33,170 nt of DNA from Paenibacillus phocaeensis (lineage in GTDB: Bacteria; Bacillota; Bacilli; Paenibacillales; Paenibacillaceae), in assembly GCF_900021165.1 (NCBI RefSeq), contig NZ_FCOQ01000031.1, forward strand, positions 127,950 to 161,119, given 5' to 3'. Shown one piece after another: positions 7,155-15,071 of the stretch; position 1 is the first letter of the stretch; each line of letters begins with the position of its first letter. The translations under genes were made by a program, and so were the position numbers. Below the pieces are notes generated by a model. That model worked only from the letters and a program-made list of their open reading frames with translations. It did not search any database and had not been told where the DNA came from.

Positions 7155-7718
7155 CTAAAACTCGTCGTAAATTTTCAGATATTGCTTGTAGTAATGGGAG
7201 ACCCGTTGAACATAATGCCGGGTTTCGCCAAACGGAATGTTCTGGGCCGTCTCCAGCCGCCCGTCCCAGCGCCCGCTCTTCAGCCAATTCTTCACATGGG
7301 TTGGCCCGGCGTTATAGGCGGCGATCATGGCGATTTGATTGCCGTCAAATTGCTCAGAGAGCGAGGCCAGATACCAGGTACCGATCTGAATATTCGTCTC
7401 CGTCTCGTTACGGATGTCCTCCAGCGTCGTATTGGGCAGCTTTGCTTTGGAAATGACCCATTCCGCCGTATCCGGCATGATCTGCATTATTCCCAGCGCG
7501 CCTTTCCGGGACTCCGCCCCCGATTTATAGTTCGTCTCCACCTTAATGATCGCAGCGACGATAAACGGGTCCAGGCCGTTGTTTTTGGCATGGAGTCGAA
7601 TTTCCTCTTTATAATAAATCGGATAAATTAACGAAAGCCAAGCCGAATTGAAAAAGATAAGGACTATGAAACCGATGAACAGCAGAAGCAGGACTCTCTT
7701 TTTGCGAAGCCACCTCAT
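7155..7718 (-). CDS. Membrane-anchored lytic transglycosylase (SLT domain)
   Basis: This 187-residue protein should cleave the MurNAc-GlcNAc bond of peptidoglycan outside the membrane. A basic start and one hydrophobic span (about residues 9-31) form a signal anchor. The SLT domain follows: the likely catalytic Glu61 in KVETNY, then KGALGIMQIMP (73-82) and AYNAGPTHV (134-142). These match family 1 lytic transglycosylases, with Glu-Thr instead of the commoner Glu-Ser after the catalytic residue. The ATG at 7718-7716 overlaps the coaE stop by 4 bases (ATGA), so it is co-translated with coaE at the end of polA-mutM-coaE, an order also seen in related Bacillales. Confidence 0.92.
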   Translation of the reverse strand: MRWLRKKRVLLLLFIGFIVLIFFNSAWLSLIYPIYYKEEIRLHAKNNGLDPFIVAAIIKVETNYKSGAESRKGALGIMQIMPDTAEWVISKAKLPNTTLEDIRNETETNIQIGTWYLASLSEQFDGNQIAMIAAYNAGPTHVKNWLKSGRWDGRLETAQNIPFGETRHYVQRVSHYYKQYLKIYDEF

Positions 7719-8311
7719 CGTAGTCCCTTATCCCGCCAAAAGACGTCGATCTGCCGCTCCGTCTCTTCAAGTCCACCGCTGTTATCAATCAAAATATCCG
7801 CCCTCTCCTTCTTGAGTTCTATATCCATCTGGGCGCTTAATCGCTGCTCGGCCGCCTCCCGGGACAACCCGTCCCTAAGGATTAACCGGGACAACTGCAG
7901 CGCACGCGGCACATATACCACCATAATTTCTTCATATAACGGATCGAGTCCCGATTCGTAGAGCAGCGGGATATCCGCCACCACCAACCTTTGCGGATCC
8001 GCTTCTTCCAGTTCGTCCAAGCGCCGCTTCATTTCGGAGCGGATCGCAGGATGCGTGAGCGCCTCCAGCGCCTTGCGCTCCTCGGGATGCGAGAAGACGA
8101 TTTCGCCAAGCTGCTTGCGATCGAGCGTCCCGTCGGGGTGAAGCACAGCCGGACCAAACCGCTCGCGGACCGCAGCCAGTACCGGATGGCCCGGCTCCAT
8201 AATCTCTCTGGCGATCACATCCGCATCGATCACAGCGGCACCGCGGCTGGCCAACATGCGGGAAACCGTGCTTTTCCCGGTAGCGATTCCACCGGTGAGT
8301 CCGATGTTCAT
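7715..8311 (-). CDS. coaE: Dephospho-CoA kinase
   Basis: This 198-residue kinase carries out the last step of coenzyme A synthesis, phosphorylating the 3'-hydroxyl of dephospho-CoA with ATP. The P-loop is GGIATGKS (7-14), followed by VIDADVIAREI (27-37) that carries the catalytic Asp region, and the CoA-binding central part LTHPAIRSEM and VVADIPLLYESG. The late ILIDNSGGLEETERQI segment is also typical. The ATG at 8311 has a GAGGTG-type site a little far upstream and a closer AAGGGA. It lies 38 bases after mutM and overlaps the lytic transglycosylase gene by 4 bases. Confidence 0.96.
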   Translation of the reverse strand: MNIGLTGGIATGKSTVSRMLASRGAAVIDADVIAREIMEPGHPVLAAVRERFGPAVLHPDGTLDRKQLGEIVFSHPEERKALEALTHPAIRSEMKRRLDELEEADPQRLVVADIPLLYESGLDPLYEEIMVVYVPRALQLSRLILRDGLSREAAEQRLSAQMDIELKKERADILIDNSGGLEETERQIDVFWRDKGLR

Positions 8312-8349
8312 TCCCTTAACACCTCACTGTTCTGACTTGGAGCTTCGGT

Positions 8350-9222
8350 CTATACCTCTTGCTTGGCTCGGGTGCCCGCCTTGCGGCTTGTCCGGTAAGG
8401 CGGTTGACAATTCGGGCAAAAATGCGTTCCCCGTCCCCCTACGACGGTCTTCACCACCGGTTGTCCGCAATTCAGACAGGGTTCTCCTTGGCGTCCGTAC
8501 ATTCGGAGAGCGTGCTGGAACATTCCCATCTCCCCCTGTCCGTTGACGTAAGATTTAATGGAGGAGCCTCCCGCTTCTACCGCTTCGGTCAGGGTTTCCA
8601 CAATGGCGTTGTGCAGCCGCTCCAACTGCGGCTGGGTCAGCTTGTCCGCCGGATGCTCCGGATGGATTCCCGCCCGGAACAACGCTTCATCTACATAAAT
8701 ATTCCCCAGGCCCACAATATATTCCTGGTTCAACAGCGCCGGCTTAATCTTCGTGGTTCGCCGGGAAATTATTTCCTGGAAGGCTGTGACCGTAAAAGTA
8801 TCCGCCAGCGGCTCTAATCCCAGCTTCGCCAAAGGCTTCTGCATCAATTCCTCGCCCGGCGCAAACAGATGCATAGTGCCGAACTGACGCACGTCCTTAT
8901 AACGGAGCTCGGTGCCGTCTGTAAACCGGAAGATCACATGGGTATGCTTCTCCACCTCATCACCGGTCCGATACACCCCGTAACGCCCTTCCATTCGCAA
9001 ATGGGAGACGAGCACCAGCCCGTCCATGACGATGCGCAAAAATTTACCGCGGCGTCCGATTTCCAATATGGTATGTCCAGCAAGCTCGATTTCAAATCGC
9101 TGGATATCGTCGGGGCGTTGAATAATCCGCGGCAAGTACACCTGGACACTTTGGATCGTTTTCCCGACAATCAGCTGGGTCAAGGTCCGTCGGACCGTTT
9201 CGACCTCCGGCAATTCCGGCAT
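8350..9222 (-). CDS. mutM: Formamidopyrimidine-DNA glycosylase (Fpg/MutM)
   Basis: This 290-residue base-excision repair enzyme removes 8-oxoguanine and formamidopyrimidines and nicks the strand. After Met1 removal the invariant PELPEVE begins, giving the catalytic Pro2 and Glu3. Lys60 lies in GRRGKF, the GLGNIYVDEALF helix-two-turn-helix is at 171-182, and a C-terminal zinc finger has Cys249, Cys252, Cys269 and Cys272. The C-terminal extension after the finger is short and basic. The ATG is preceded by GAGGTGAGGGG. The gene lies 42 bases downstream of polA, as in many Bacillales. Confidence 0.97.
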   Translation of the reverse strand: MPELPEVETVRRTLTQLIVGKTIQSVQVYLPRIIQRPDDIQRFEIELAGHTILEIGRRGKFLRIVMDGLVLVSHLRMEGRYGVYRTGDEVEKHTHVIFRFTDGTELRYKDVRQFGTMHLFAPGEELMQKPLAKLGLEPLADTFTVTAFQEIISRRTTKIKPALLNQEYIVGLGNIYVDEALFRAGIHPEHPADKLTQPQLERLHNAIVETLTEAVEAGGSSIKSYVNGQGEMGMFQHALRMYGRQGEPCLNCGQPVVKTVVGGRGTHFCPNCQPPYRTSRKAGTRAKQEV

Positions 9223-9264
9223 ATCCCCTCACCTCAATCTAAGTTGTTATCGTCACAGCGGCGA

Positions 9265-11925
9265 CTACTTCGCTTCGTACCAATTAAGTCCGCTGGATAC
9301 TTCCGCCTTAAGCGGCACCGAGAGCTCCAACGCCTTCCCCATCGTCTCCGGCACAAGCTTGCTCATGATCTCCAGCTCCTCCGGCGGGACCTCGAACACC
9401 AATTCGTCATGTACCTGGAGCAGCATACGGCTCTTGAGCCCATGCTTGTGCAGCTCCTCGTCCATCCGCACCATCGCCAGCTTGATGATGTCCGCTGCGG
9501 TGCCCTGAATCGGGGTATTCATGGCCGTGCGTTCAGCGAAGGAGCGCAGGTTGAAGTTCGATGCGTTGATCTCCGGCAGATAGCGGCGGCGCTCCAGCAG
9601 CGTTTTGACGTAACCGTCCCGCTTGGCTTCCTTGACAATATCGTCCATATAACGTCGAACGCCCTGGAAGGCATTGAAATATTGCTCGATGAACCGGGCG
9701 GCTTCTTTCCGCGTAATATTCAGGTTCTGGGACAATCCATAGTCGCTGATCCCGTACACGATCCCGAAATTGACCGCTTTGGCCGAACGGCGCATATTGG
9801 CGTCCACTTGATCGGGATCTACGCCAAACACGTCCATGGCGGTTTTCGTATGGATGTCCATATCGTGCAGGAACGCTTCCTGCAATCCGGGATCCCCGGA
9901 AATGTGAGCCAACACGCGAAGCTCAATTTGCGAGTAGTCCGCAGCCAGAATAAACCAGCCTTCCTCCGACGGCACAAATACCTTGCGGATTTTGCGGCCC
10001 TCCTCGAGCCGAATCGGAATATTCTGCAAATTCGGGAACTGGCTGCTCAAGCGGCCGGTGGCGGCGATCGTCTGCCGGAAATACGTATGCACCTTGCCTG
10101 TTTTCGGCGAGATCTCCTTCAGCAGGCCTTCGACATAGGTGGATTGCAGCTTGGCCAACTGCCGATATTCCAGAATAAACTGAACGATCTCATGATAAGG
10201 CGCCAATTTCTCCAACACTTCCGCGTCGGTGGAATAGCCGGTTTTGGTCTTCTTGATGACCGGCAGCCCCAGCTTGTCGAACAGGATTTCCCCTAACTGC
10301 TTAGTGGAATTGATATTAAACTCCAGGCCGGCGATTTCATAAATTCGCTCGACCAATTTATGGATTTGAGCTTCAAATTCTACGCCAAGTTCTTTCAAGG
10401 CTTCCTTGTTCACGGCGACGCCTTGCTTCTCCATGTCAGCCAAGATTCGAGACAACGGCATTTCCAGCTCATAGAACAGCCGCTCCATTTCATATTTCGC
10501 CAGCTCTTGCCGTTGCAGCGGCAGGATCCGCAGCAGGGCGTCCGCTTTGCGAGCCAGATGGCGGCTTAACACCTCCGGCTCCGGCACCTTGAATTTGGCG
10601 CCTTTGCCATAGACTTCATCGTCGCCGGGCACCGGCGGCAACTGGTATTTCGCCGCCAATCCGCTGATCGTCTGATCATTTTCCGTCGGATCCAGCAAAT
10701 AAGCCGCGAGCTGCACATCATGTTCCGCCCCGGCAAACAAGACCCCTTGCCAGAACAGCACCAAGTCCGCCCGATGCAGATCATACCCGCGCTTCGGCAC
10801 CTGCTCGTCGGCGAGCCAGTCGCGGACCTCCGCGGCTTCCTCCGCTTGCAGCATATCAACCGGCAGGAAATAATGTCGGCTTGAGGTGGACATCACCATG
10901 CCCATCAACGTGGCTTGATGCGGGTTATCCCCGTAGGACTCCACGATGATCCCTTCGATATTGGGCAAATCCGCCGTCAGTTCGGAAACGTTATCCCGGT
11001 CAACCGTCGTAACCTCGATGGCAACCTGCTCTGCGGGAGCCGCTTCACCGCCAGCATTCCCGCCCCCGGCAAAGGACATCCGCTCCAGGAGCGACTTGAA
11101 CTCCAGCTTGCGCAGTACCGGTACGGCGGTCTCCTCCTGGATGCCGTCAAACTTCATCTCATCCCAGGAGCGCTCCACAGGAACCTCGCGGAAGATGGTT
11201 GCCAGCTGCTTGCTCATGCGAGCGTCGTCCGCGTGGTTTACGAGGTTTTCCTTCATCTTGCCCTTCAATTCATCGGTATGGGCCAGGACTTCCTCCACAG
11301 AACCAAACTGGTGCAGCAGCTTCAGCGCCGTCTTCTCCCCGATCCCCGGAACCCCCGGAATATTGTCGGACGCATCGCCCATCAGCCCCTTCAAATCGAT
11401 GATTTGCAGCGGCTTCAGCCCATATTTCTCCTGAATTTGCTGCGGATCGTAAGGCTCGACTTCACTGACGCCCTTGCGCGTTAACGCCACTTTTACCCGG
11501 TCGCTGACGACCTGCAGCATATCTTTATCCCCGGTCACGACAAGCACCTCTTGACCGGCTTCCTCCGCCCGTTTGCTTAAGGTGCCGATGATGTCGTCGG
11601 CTTCATATCCGGCCAATTCAAACCAGGCGATGCCGAAGCTTTCCAACAGTTCGCGCATCAGCGGAAATTGCTCGGACAGCTCGGACGGGGTTTTGTCGCG
11701 CCCTCCTTTATATTCCTGATAACCTTCATGCCGGAACGTCACCTTCCCCGCATCAAAGGCGACCAGCATATGCGTGGGGCGCTCCTCCTGTATCAAACGC
11801 AGCAGCATGTTCGTGAACCCGTAAACGGCATTCGTATGAAGACCGCTGGAATTCGTAAGCGGGGGCATGGCAAAAAATGCCCGGTAAATAATGCTGTTCC
11901 CATCTATAAGTATCAATTTTTCCAT
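9265..11925 (-). CDS. polA: DNA polymerase I
   Basis: This 886-residue polymerase fills gaps and removes RNA primers. The N-terminal 5'-3' exonuclease domain (about 1-290) starts MEKLILIDGNSI and shows AGYEADDIIGT, TGDKDMLQ and LKGLMGDASDNIPGVPGIG. The middle region (about 300-480) matches a 3'-5' exonuclease fold but lacks the DxE pair at its start (IIVESYGD instead), so proofreading is probably lost, as in the Bacillus enzymes. The polymerase domain shows motif A (ADYSQIELRVLAHISGD, Asp near 663), motif B (RRSAKAVNFGIVYG) and motif C (VHDE, Asp840). The open frame extends to 12066, but the ATG at 11925 has a GAGGTG site and gives the normal N terminus. It is the first gene of polA-mutM-coaE-SLT. 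Confidence 0.97.
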   Translation of the reverse strand: MEKLILIDGNSIIYRAFFAMPPLTNSSGLHTNAVYGFTNMLLRLIQEERPTHMLVAFDAGKVTFRHEGYQEYKGGRDKTPSELSEQFPLMRELLESFGIAWFELAGYEADDIIGTLSKRAEEAGQEVLVVTGDKDMLQVVSDRVKVALTRKGVSEVEPYDPQQIQEKYGLKPLQIIDLKGLMGDASDNIPGVPGIGEKTALKLLHQFGSVEEVLAHTDELKGKMKENLVNHADDARMSKQLATIFREVPVERSWDEMKFDGIQEETAVPVLRKLEFKSLLERMSFAGGGNAGGEAAPAEQVAIEVTTVDRDNVSELTADLPNIEGIIVESYGDNPHQATLMGMVMSTSSRHYFLPVDMLQAEEAAEVRDWLADEQVPKRGYDLHRADLVLFWQGVLFAGAEHDVQLAAYLLDPTENDQTISGLAAKYQLPPVPGDDEVYGKGAKFKVPEPEVLSRHLARKADALLRILPLQRQELAKYEMERLFYELEMPLSRILADMEKQGVAVNKEALKELGVEFEAQIHKLVERIYEIAGLEFNINSTKQLGEILFDKLGLPVIKKTKTGYSTDAEVLEKLAPYHEIVQFILEYRQLAKLQSTYVEGLLKEISPKTGKVHTYFRQTIAATGRLSSQFPNLQNIPIRLEEGRKIRKVFVPSEEGWFILAADYSQIELRVLAHISGDPGLQEAFLHDMDIHTKTAMDVFGVDPDQVDANMRRSAKAVNFGIVYGISDYGLSQNLNITRKEAARFIEQYFNAFQGVRRYMDDIVKEAKRDGYVKTLLERRRYLPEINASNFNLRSFAERTAMNTPIQGTAADIIKLAMVRMDEELHKHGLKSRMLLQVHDELVFEVPPEELEIMSKLVPETMGKALELSVPLKAEVSSGLNWYEAK

Positions 11926-12007
11926 ACGACACCTCGTCCACAGTTTTCTACCTGTTCTTATGATAACACAGGGGCCATCCCGATAACACCAAAGCCGGTC
12001 CTGGAAA

Positions 12008-12052
12008 AGAAAAACCGGCTGCCGCTCGCGAAATTTCGCAAGTGGCAGCCGG
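12008..12052 (-). terminator. Terminator of the pstB2-phoU transcript
   Basis: On the minus strand CCGGCTGCC (12052-12044) pairs with GGCAGCCGG (12023-12015), the loop region contains the perfect 12-bp palindrome GCGAAATTTCGC, and a TTTTTCTTTT tail follows. It separates phoU from polA. Confidence 0.9.
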
Positions 12053-12074
12053 CGGAACGCAGGCATAGCTGAAT

Positions 12075-12734
12075 TTATTGGTTCAGATCCGGGCGATGAC
12101 CGGTCACCAGATAAACGGCGCTTTCGCCGATATTCGTCGCATGGTCGGCAATCCGTTCGATATACCGGCCCACCAGCGTCAGCAGCATCGCTTGCTGAAG
12201 CGATTCCGGGTTGGAGATCATAAACGAATACAGCTCGTGAATCATTTGGCTGTACAGGTGATCGACTTCATCGTCATCCTTCGCCATTTTATAGGCCAAG
12301 TCGGTGTTCTCGTCCAGATACGATTGCAGCGATTCCCGCAGCATCAGAATGACCAGCTCGGACATTTTCGGAATATCGATCAGCGGCTTGATTAATTTCT
12401 GGCCTTCCAGCCGCGTGGTAACCTTGGCGATATCGATGGCCAGGTCTCCCATTCGCTCCAGGTCACTGGATATTTTGAACGCCACGATGATCCGCCGGAG
12501 ATCCTTGGCGACCGGCTGTTGGGTCACGATCAGCCGCGAGCCGATCTCCATAACCTGTTCCTCCATCCGGTTCAGTTCCACGTCGCGCTCCACGATCACT
12601 TTCGCTTTGGCCGAGTCCAGGGTCTGCAGGGCGCTGATCGCCTCCGCCAACGCATGCTCAACATGCTCGCCCATTTGTCTCAGCAGCTGCCTTAAATCCT
12701 CCAGGTTCTGATCAAATTCCTTTCTTTGAATCAT
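12075..12734 (-). CDS. phoU: Phosphate signalling regulator PhoU
   Basis: This 219-residue cytoplasmic all-helical protein links the Pst transporter to the PhoR kinase and damps phosphate uptake. It consists of two three-helix bundles. The metal-binding E/DxxxD patterns are visible as DLERMGDLAIDIAK in the first bundle (about 91-104) and RYIERIADHATNIGE in the second (about 190-204). The ATG has an AAGGAGG site upstream and starts 18 bases after the pstB2 stop, so the two are co-transcribed from the PhoP-box promoter near 13.7 kb. In E. coli phoU follows pstB in the same operon; here it follows the second, separated pstB. Confidence 0.95.
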   Translation of the reverse strand: MIQRKEFDQNLEDLRQLLRQMGEHVEHALAEAISALQTLDSAKAKVIVERDVELNRMEEQVMEIGSRLIVTQQPVAKDLRRIIVAFKISSDLERMGDLAIDIAKVTTRLEGQKLIKPLIDIPKMSELVILMLRESLQSYLDENTDLAYKMAKDDDEVDHLYSQMIHELYSFMISNPESLQQAMLLTLVGRYIERIADHATNIGESAVYLVTGHRPDLNQ

Positions 12735-12752
12735 CTTGCTGCAGCCTCCTTA

Positions 12753-13508
12753 TTATCCGAAACGACCGGAAATGTAATCTTCAGTGCGTGGATCCTGCGG
12801 CGTGGAGAAGAGCTTCTGCGTATCGTCCGCCTCGACGATCTCCCCGTTCAGGAAGAAGACGGTCCGGCCCGATATCCGCGCCGCCTGATGCATGTTATGC
12901 GTCACCATGACGATCGTATAACTATCTTTTAATTGCTGCACCAGTTCCTCAATCTTGAGGGTCGAAATCGGGTCCAGCGCTGAAGTGGCTTCATCCATCA
13001 GGAGAATATCCGGCTGCACGGCGATGGCCCGGGCAATACAAAGACGCTGCTGCTGCCCGCCGGATAAGCTGAGTGCCGACCGTTTCAGGAAATCCTTCAC
13101 CTCGTCCCACAGCACGGCTTGCCGAAGGCTTCGTTCCACGATTTCGTCCAGCGCCGCTTTGTTCTTGATGCCGTGCAGCCGCGGCCCGTAGGCAACATTG
13201 TCATAGATCGATTTCGGAAAAGGATTCGGCTGCTGAAACACCATGCCCACCCGCTTGCGCAACGCTTCGACCTGGACATCGTCGCCGTAAATGTCGGTGC
13301 CGGCGATTTGCACGGAGCCTTCGATCCGCGTGCCCGGAATCATGTCATTCATCCGGTTCAACGTGCGGAGGAGAGTGGACTTCCCGCAGCCGGAGGGCCC
13401 GATGAAAGCGGTGATTGCCTTCTCCGGAATATCCAGAGAAACGTCCTTTAACGCATGGAATCGGTCATAGTACAAGTTCAACTTTTGAATCCGGATAATG
13501 TTATCCAT
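12753..13508 (-). CDS. pstB: Phosphate ABC transporter ATP-binding protein PstB (copy 2, next to phoU)
   Basis: This 251-residue protein is a second PstB ATPase. Walker A is GPSGCGKST near residue 37, followed by LLRTLNRMNDMIPG, VFQQPNPFPKSIYDN, the signature LSGGQQQR, Walker B ILLMDEATSALDP and the switch histidine in MVTHNMHQA. It ends EDYISGRFG, as does copy 1. All catalytic residues are present; the alanine in DEATSALD replaces the proline of most ABC ATPases. Several Bacillales have two pstB genes; here the second is about 10 kb from pstSCA and coupled to phoU. The frame allows a GTG one codon earlier, but the ATG at 13508 is better placed after the GAAGGAGA site. Confidence 0.94.
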   Translation of the reverse strand: MDNIIRIQKLNLYYDRFHALKDVSLDIPEKAITAFIGPSGCGKSTLLRTLNRMNDMIPGTRIEGSVQIAGTDIYGDDVQVEALRKRVGMVFQQPNPFPKSIYDNVAYGPRLHGIKNKAALDEIVERSLRQAVLWDEVKDFLKRSALSLSGGQQQRLCIARAIAVQPDILLMDEATSALDPISTLKIEELVQQLKDSYTIVMVTHNMHQAARISGRTVFFLNGEIVEADDTQKLFSTPQDPRTEDYISGRFG

Positions 13509-13585
13509 CACAGTTCTCCTTCATAAATAAACATCTTCGCCTCCGGCCGCCGGGCCTGTTAGACCGGGGAAATGCCGGGCAAACT

Positions 13586-13630
13586 TGAAGCACGGTACCC
13601 GCCTTCCCGCGAGCCCGTGCCGGTGCTTCA
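13586..13630 (-). repeat. Hairpin in the leader between the PhoP-box promoter and pstB2
   Basis: TGAAGCAC at 13586-13593 pairs with GTGCTTCA at 13623-13630, with further partial pairing after a one-base bulge. There is no T run after it, so it is not a plain terminator. It lies in the transcribed leader of pstB2-phoU and could affect mRNA stability or expression. Confidence 0.5.
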
Positions 13631-13683
13631 GCTATTCGTTTTAGTATGCGCGTTTTATGAATTCTTCCATGTAAAACAGTTTC

Positions 13684-13737
13684 ATTTTATCGTACTTATG
13701 TAAAAGAACATGAGCTAAATTGTAAACGCTGTGTAAA
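13684..13737 (-). promoter_or_regulatory. PhoP box and promoter of pstB2-phoU
   Basis: Minus-strand TTTACA repeats lie at 13737-13732, 13726-13721 and 13704-13699, all on one 11-bp grid; the slot at 13715-13710 is degenerate. A TAAAAT -10-like hexamer (13689-13684) follows 9 nt after the last slot, the same distance as at pstS. The first repeat is only 3 bases from the stop codon of the upstream CBS-MCP gene. Confidence 0.8.
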
Positions 13738-13740
13738 ATC

Positions 13741-14970
13741 TCATGACAACGACGCCAAATGCTGAAGTTCATGAAGCACCGTTCTCGTTCGGCCGGCTGC
13801 CGCTTCCGAGGAGCGGAACATCTCTTGTCCCCGCTGCTCCACCGCCCGGGCGGACTCCACCAGCGCTTGGAACGTCTCGTCTGCATTCCCGACCCGGCCG
13901 TGACTTTCCGCCATCTCCTCGGCCGTTGAAGAAGTCGTAACCGCGGTTTGTCGGATTAATTGATTGACGACCCCCAGTGTATCGCCGATGTCCTCCGAGA
14001 AGCTCTTGGTCTGAAGGGCCAGCTTGCGAACCTCGGAGGCCACAACCGCAAAGCCGCGACCGTGTTCCCCGGCGTGCGCCGCTTCAATCGAGGCATTCAT
14101 CGCCAGCATGCCGCTTTGATCCGCAAGGCTGCGGATATGGTCGGCAACCGATGAGATCTGCTTCGTCCGTTCCAGCAGCTCCGCCATCTGCTTCTCCTGG
14201 GAACGGGTCATGTCAAGCACCCGGGCGAACGATGCTTTTACAGCCTCCAGCTCATGCCGCCCTTCCGCCGATAACCCGCTCATTCGCTCAGATTCCTGCA
14301 AGCTTCGTTTCGCCGACTCCGCCACTTCGGCGATCGAGCGCTCGATCTCGACAATGCGGTCGCGGCTTTCGCGAACCGCCGCCTGCCTGGCCTCATCCGC
14401 CTCCCGCTGCAGTTGCCGGGACATCTGCATCAGATCTTGGACCGTCAGGATCCCGTAAAATTTCCCTTTCTCGGTTAAGATCAGACCGTCGTAGAAGGAA
14501 GCGCCTTCCCTTCCCAACGCGAGATCCAGCAATTCGCCGGGCGGCGTATCGAGCTCGCAAATCAACGGCTGCTGCTGGGCGAACCGAAGCGACGAGACCT
14601 CATCAAATAAATCGGCGGCAAATCGTCCGGCCAGATGACGGAAGAAACGATCTCGTATCAGCAATCCCAAAGGTTTGTGATCATCATCACATACAACAAT
14701 GCAAGGCAGCTCCGGCTGACGTTGAAACTGCTTCAGCACGCTGCGGCAGGTCACTTCCACTCCGATCACCGGAACCTTGCGGCATACGAAGCGAGCCTCT
14801 GCCGATACCATCACGGCTTCCCCGTCCGAGCGGCCCCTTTCTATCGGAAGCCCTCCTGAACGATCCACGCCTTCCTCATTCGCTGTCCTCTTCTTCATCG
14901 CTTCCTCTGAACGCTCCAGCACGGCGATAGCCAGATTTTCCAACCTACCCACTCCCCCATTGGTATCCAT
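13741..14970 (-). CDS. Soluble CBS-domain methyl-accepting chemotaxis-type protein
   Basis: This 409-residue protein has no membrane span or signal peptide, so it should act in the cytoplasm. An N-terminal sensory part (about 55-185) reads as a pair of CBS-like modules: VIGVEVTCRSVLKQF, CIVVCDDDHKPLGLLIRDRFF and later YDGLILTEKGKFYGILTVQDLM. CBS pairs usually bind adenine nucleotides. A coiled-coil MCP signalling domain follows; its conserved hairpin (MLAMNASIEAAHAGEHGRGF, about 288-307, then VVASEVRKLA) should contact CheA/CheW. The ATG at 14970 has no clear ribosome binding site; a TTG nine codons later sits behind GGGGGA and may be the real start. It lies between phoP and the PhoP box of pstB2-phoU, suggesting but not proving a phosphate link. 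Confidence 0.88.
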   Translation of the reverse strand: MDTNGGVGRLENLAIAVLERSEEAMKKRTANEEGVDRSGGLPIERGRSDGEAVMVSAEARFVCRKVPVIGVEVTCRSVLKQFQRQPELPCIVVCDDDHKPLGLLIRDRFFRHLAGRFAADLFDEVSSLRFAQQQPLICELDTPPGELLDLALGREGASFYDGLILTEKGKFYGILTVQDLMQMSRQLQREADEARQAAVRESRDRIVEIERSIAEVAESAKRSLQESERMSGLSAEGRHELEAVKASFARVLDMTRSQEKQMAELLERTKQISSVADHIRSLADQSGMLAMNASIEAAHAGEHGRGFAVVASEVRKLALQTKSFSEDIGDTLGVVNQLIRQTAVTTSSTAEEMAESHGRVGNADETFQALVESARAVEQRGQEMFRSSEAAAGRTRTVLHELQHLASLS

Positions 14971-15038
14971 TAGGTTCTATCTACTAGAATCATAGTGGGA
15001 GAATGTTAAGCTCATGTTTTCGGGACTTTAGTCCTATG

Positions 15039-15071
15039 TAAAAAGAATGCCCATCATGAATTACATGATGG
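15039..15071 (-). terminator. Terminator of phoP
   Basis: CCATCATG (15071-15064 on the minus strand) pairs with CATGATGG (15058-15051); the stop codon TAA lies in the five-base loop. A TTCTTTTTA tract follows. The hairpin thus overlaps the last codons of phoP. Confidence 0.78.

Noticed and set aside
8869..10296. Long plus-strand open frame of 475 codons
   Set aside because: It lies antisense to mutM and polA, whose motifs are certain; its own translation shows no recognisable domain, and high GC produces such shadows.
14971..15030. SigD-type motility promoter upstream of the CBS-MCP gene
   Set aside because: TAAA is present but the spaced GCCGATAT element matches only three of eight bases, which is not better than chance.
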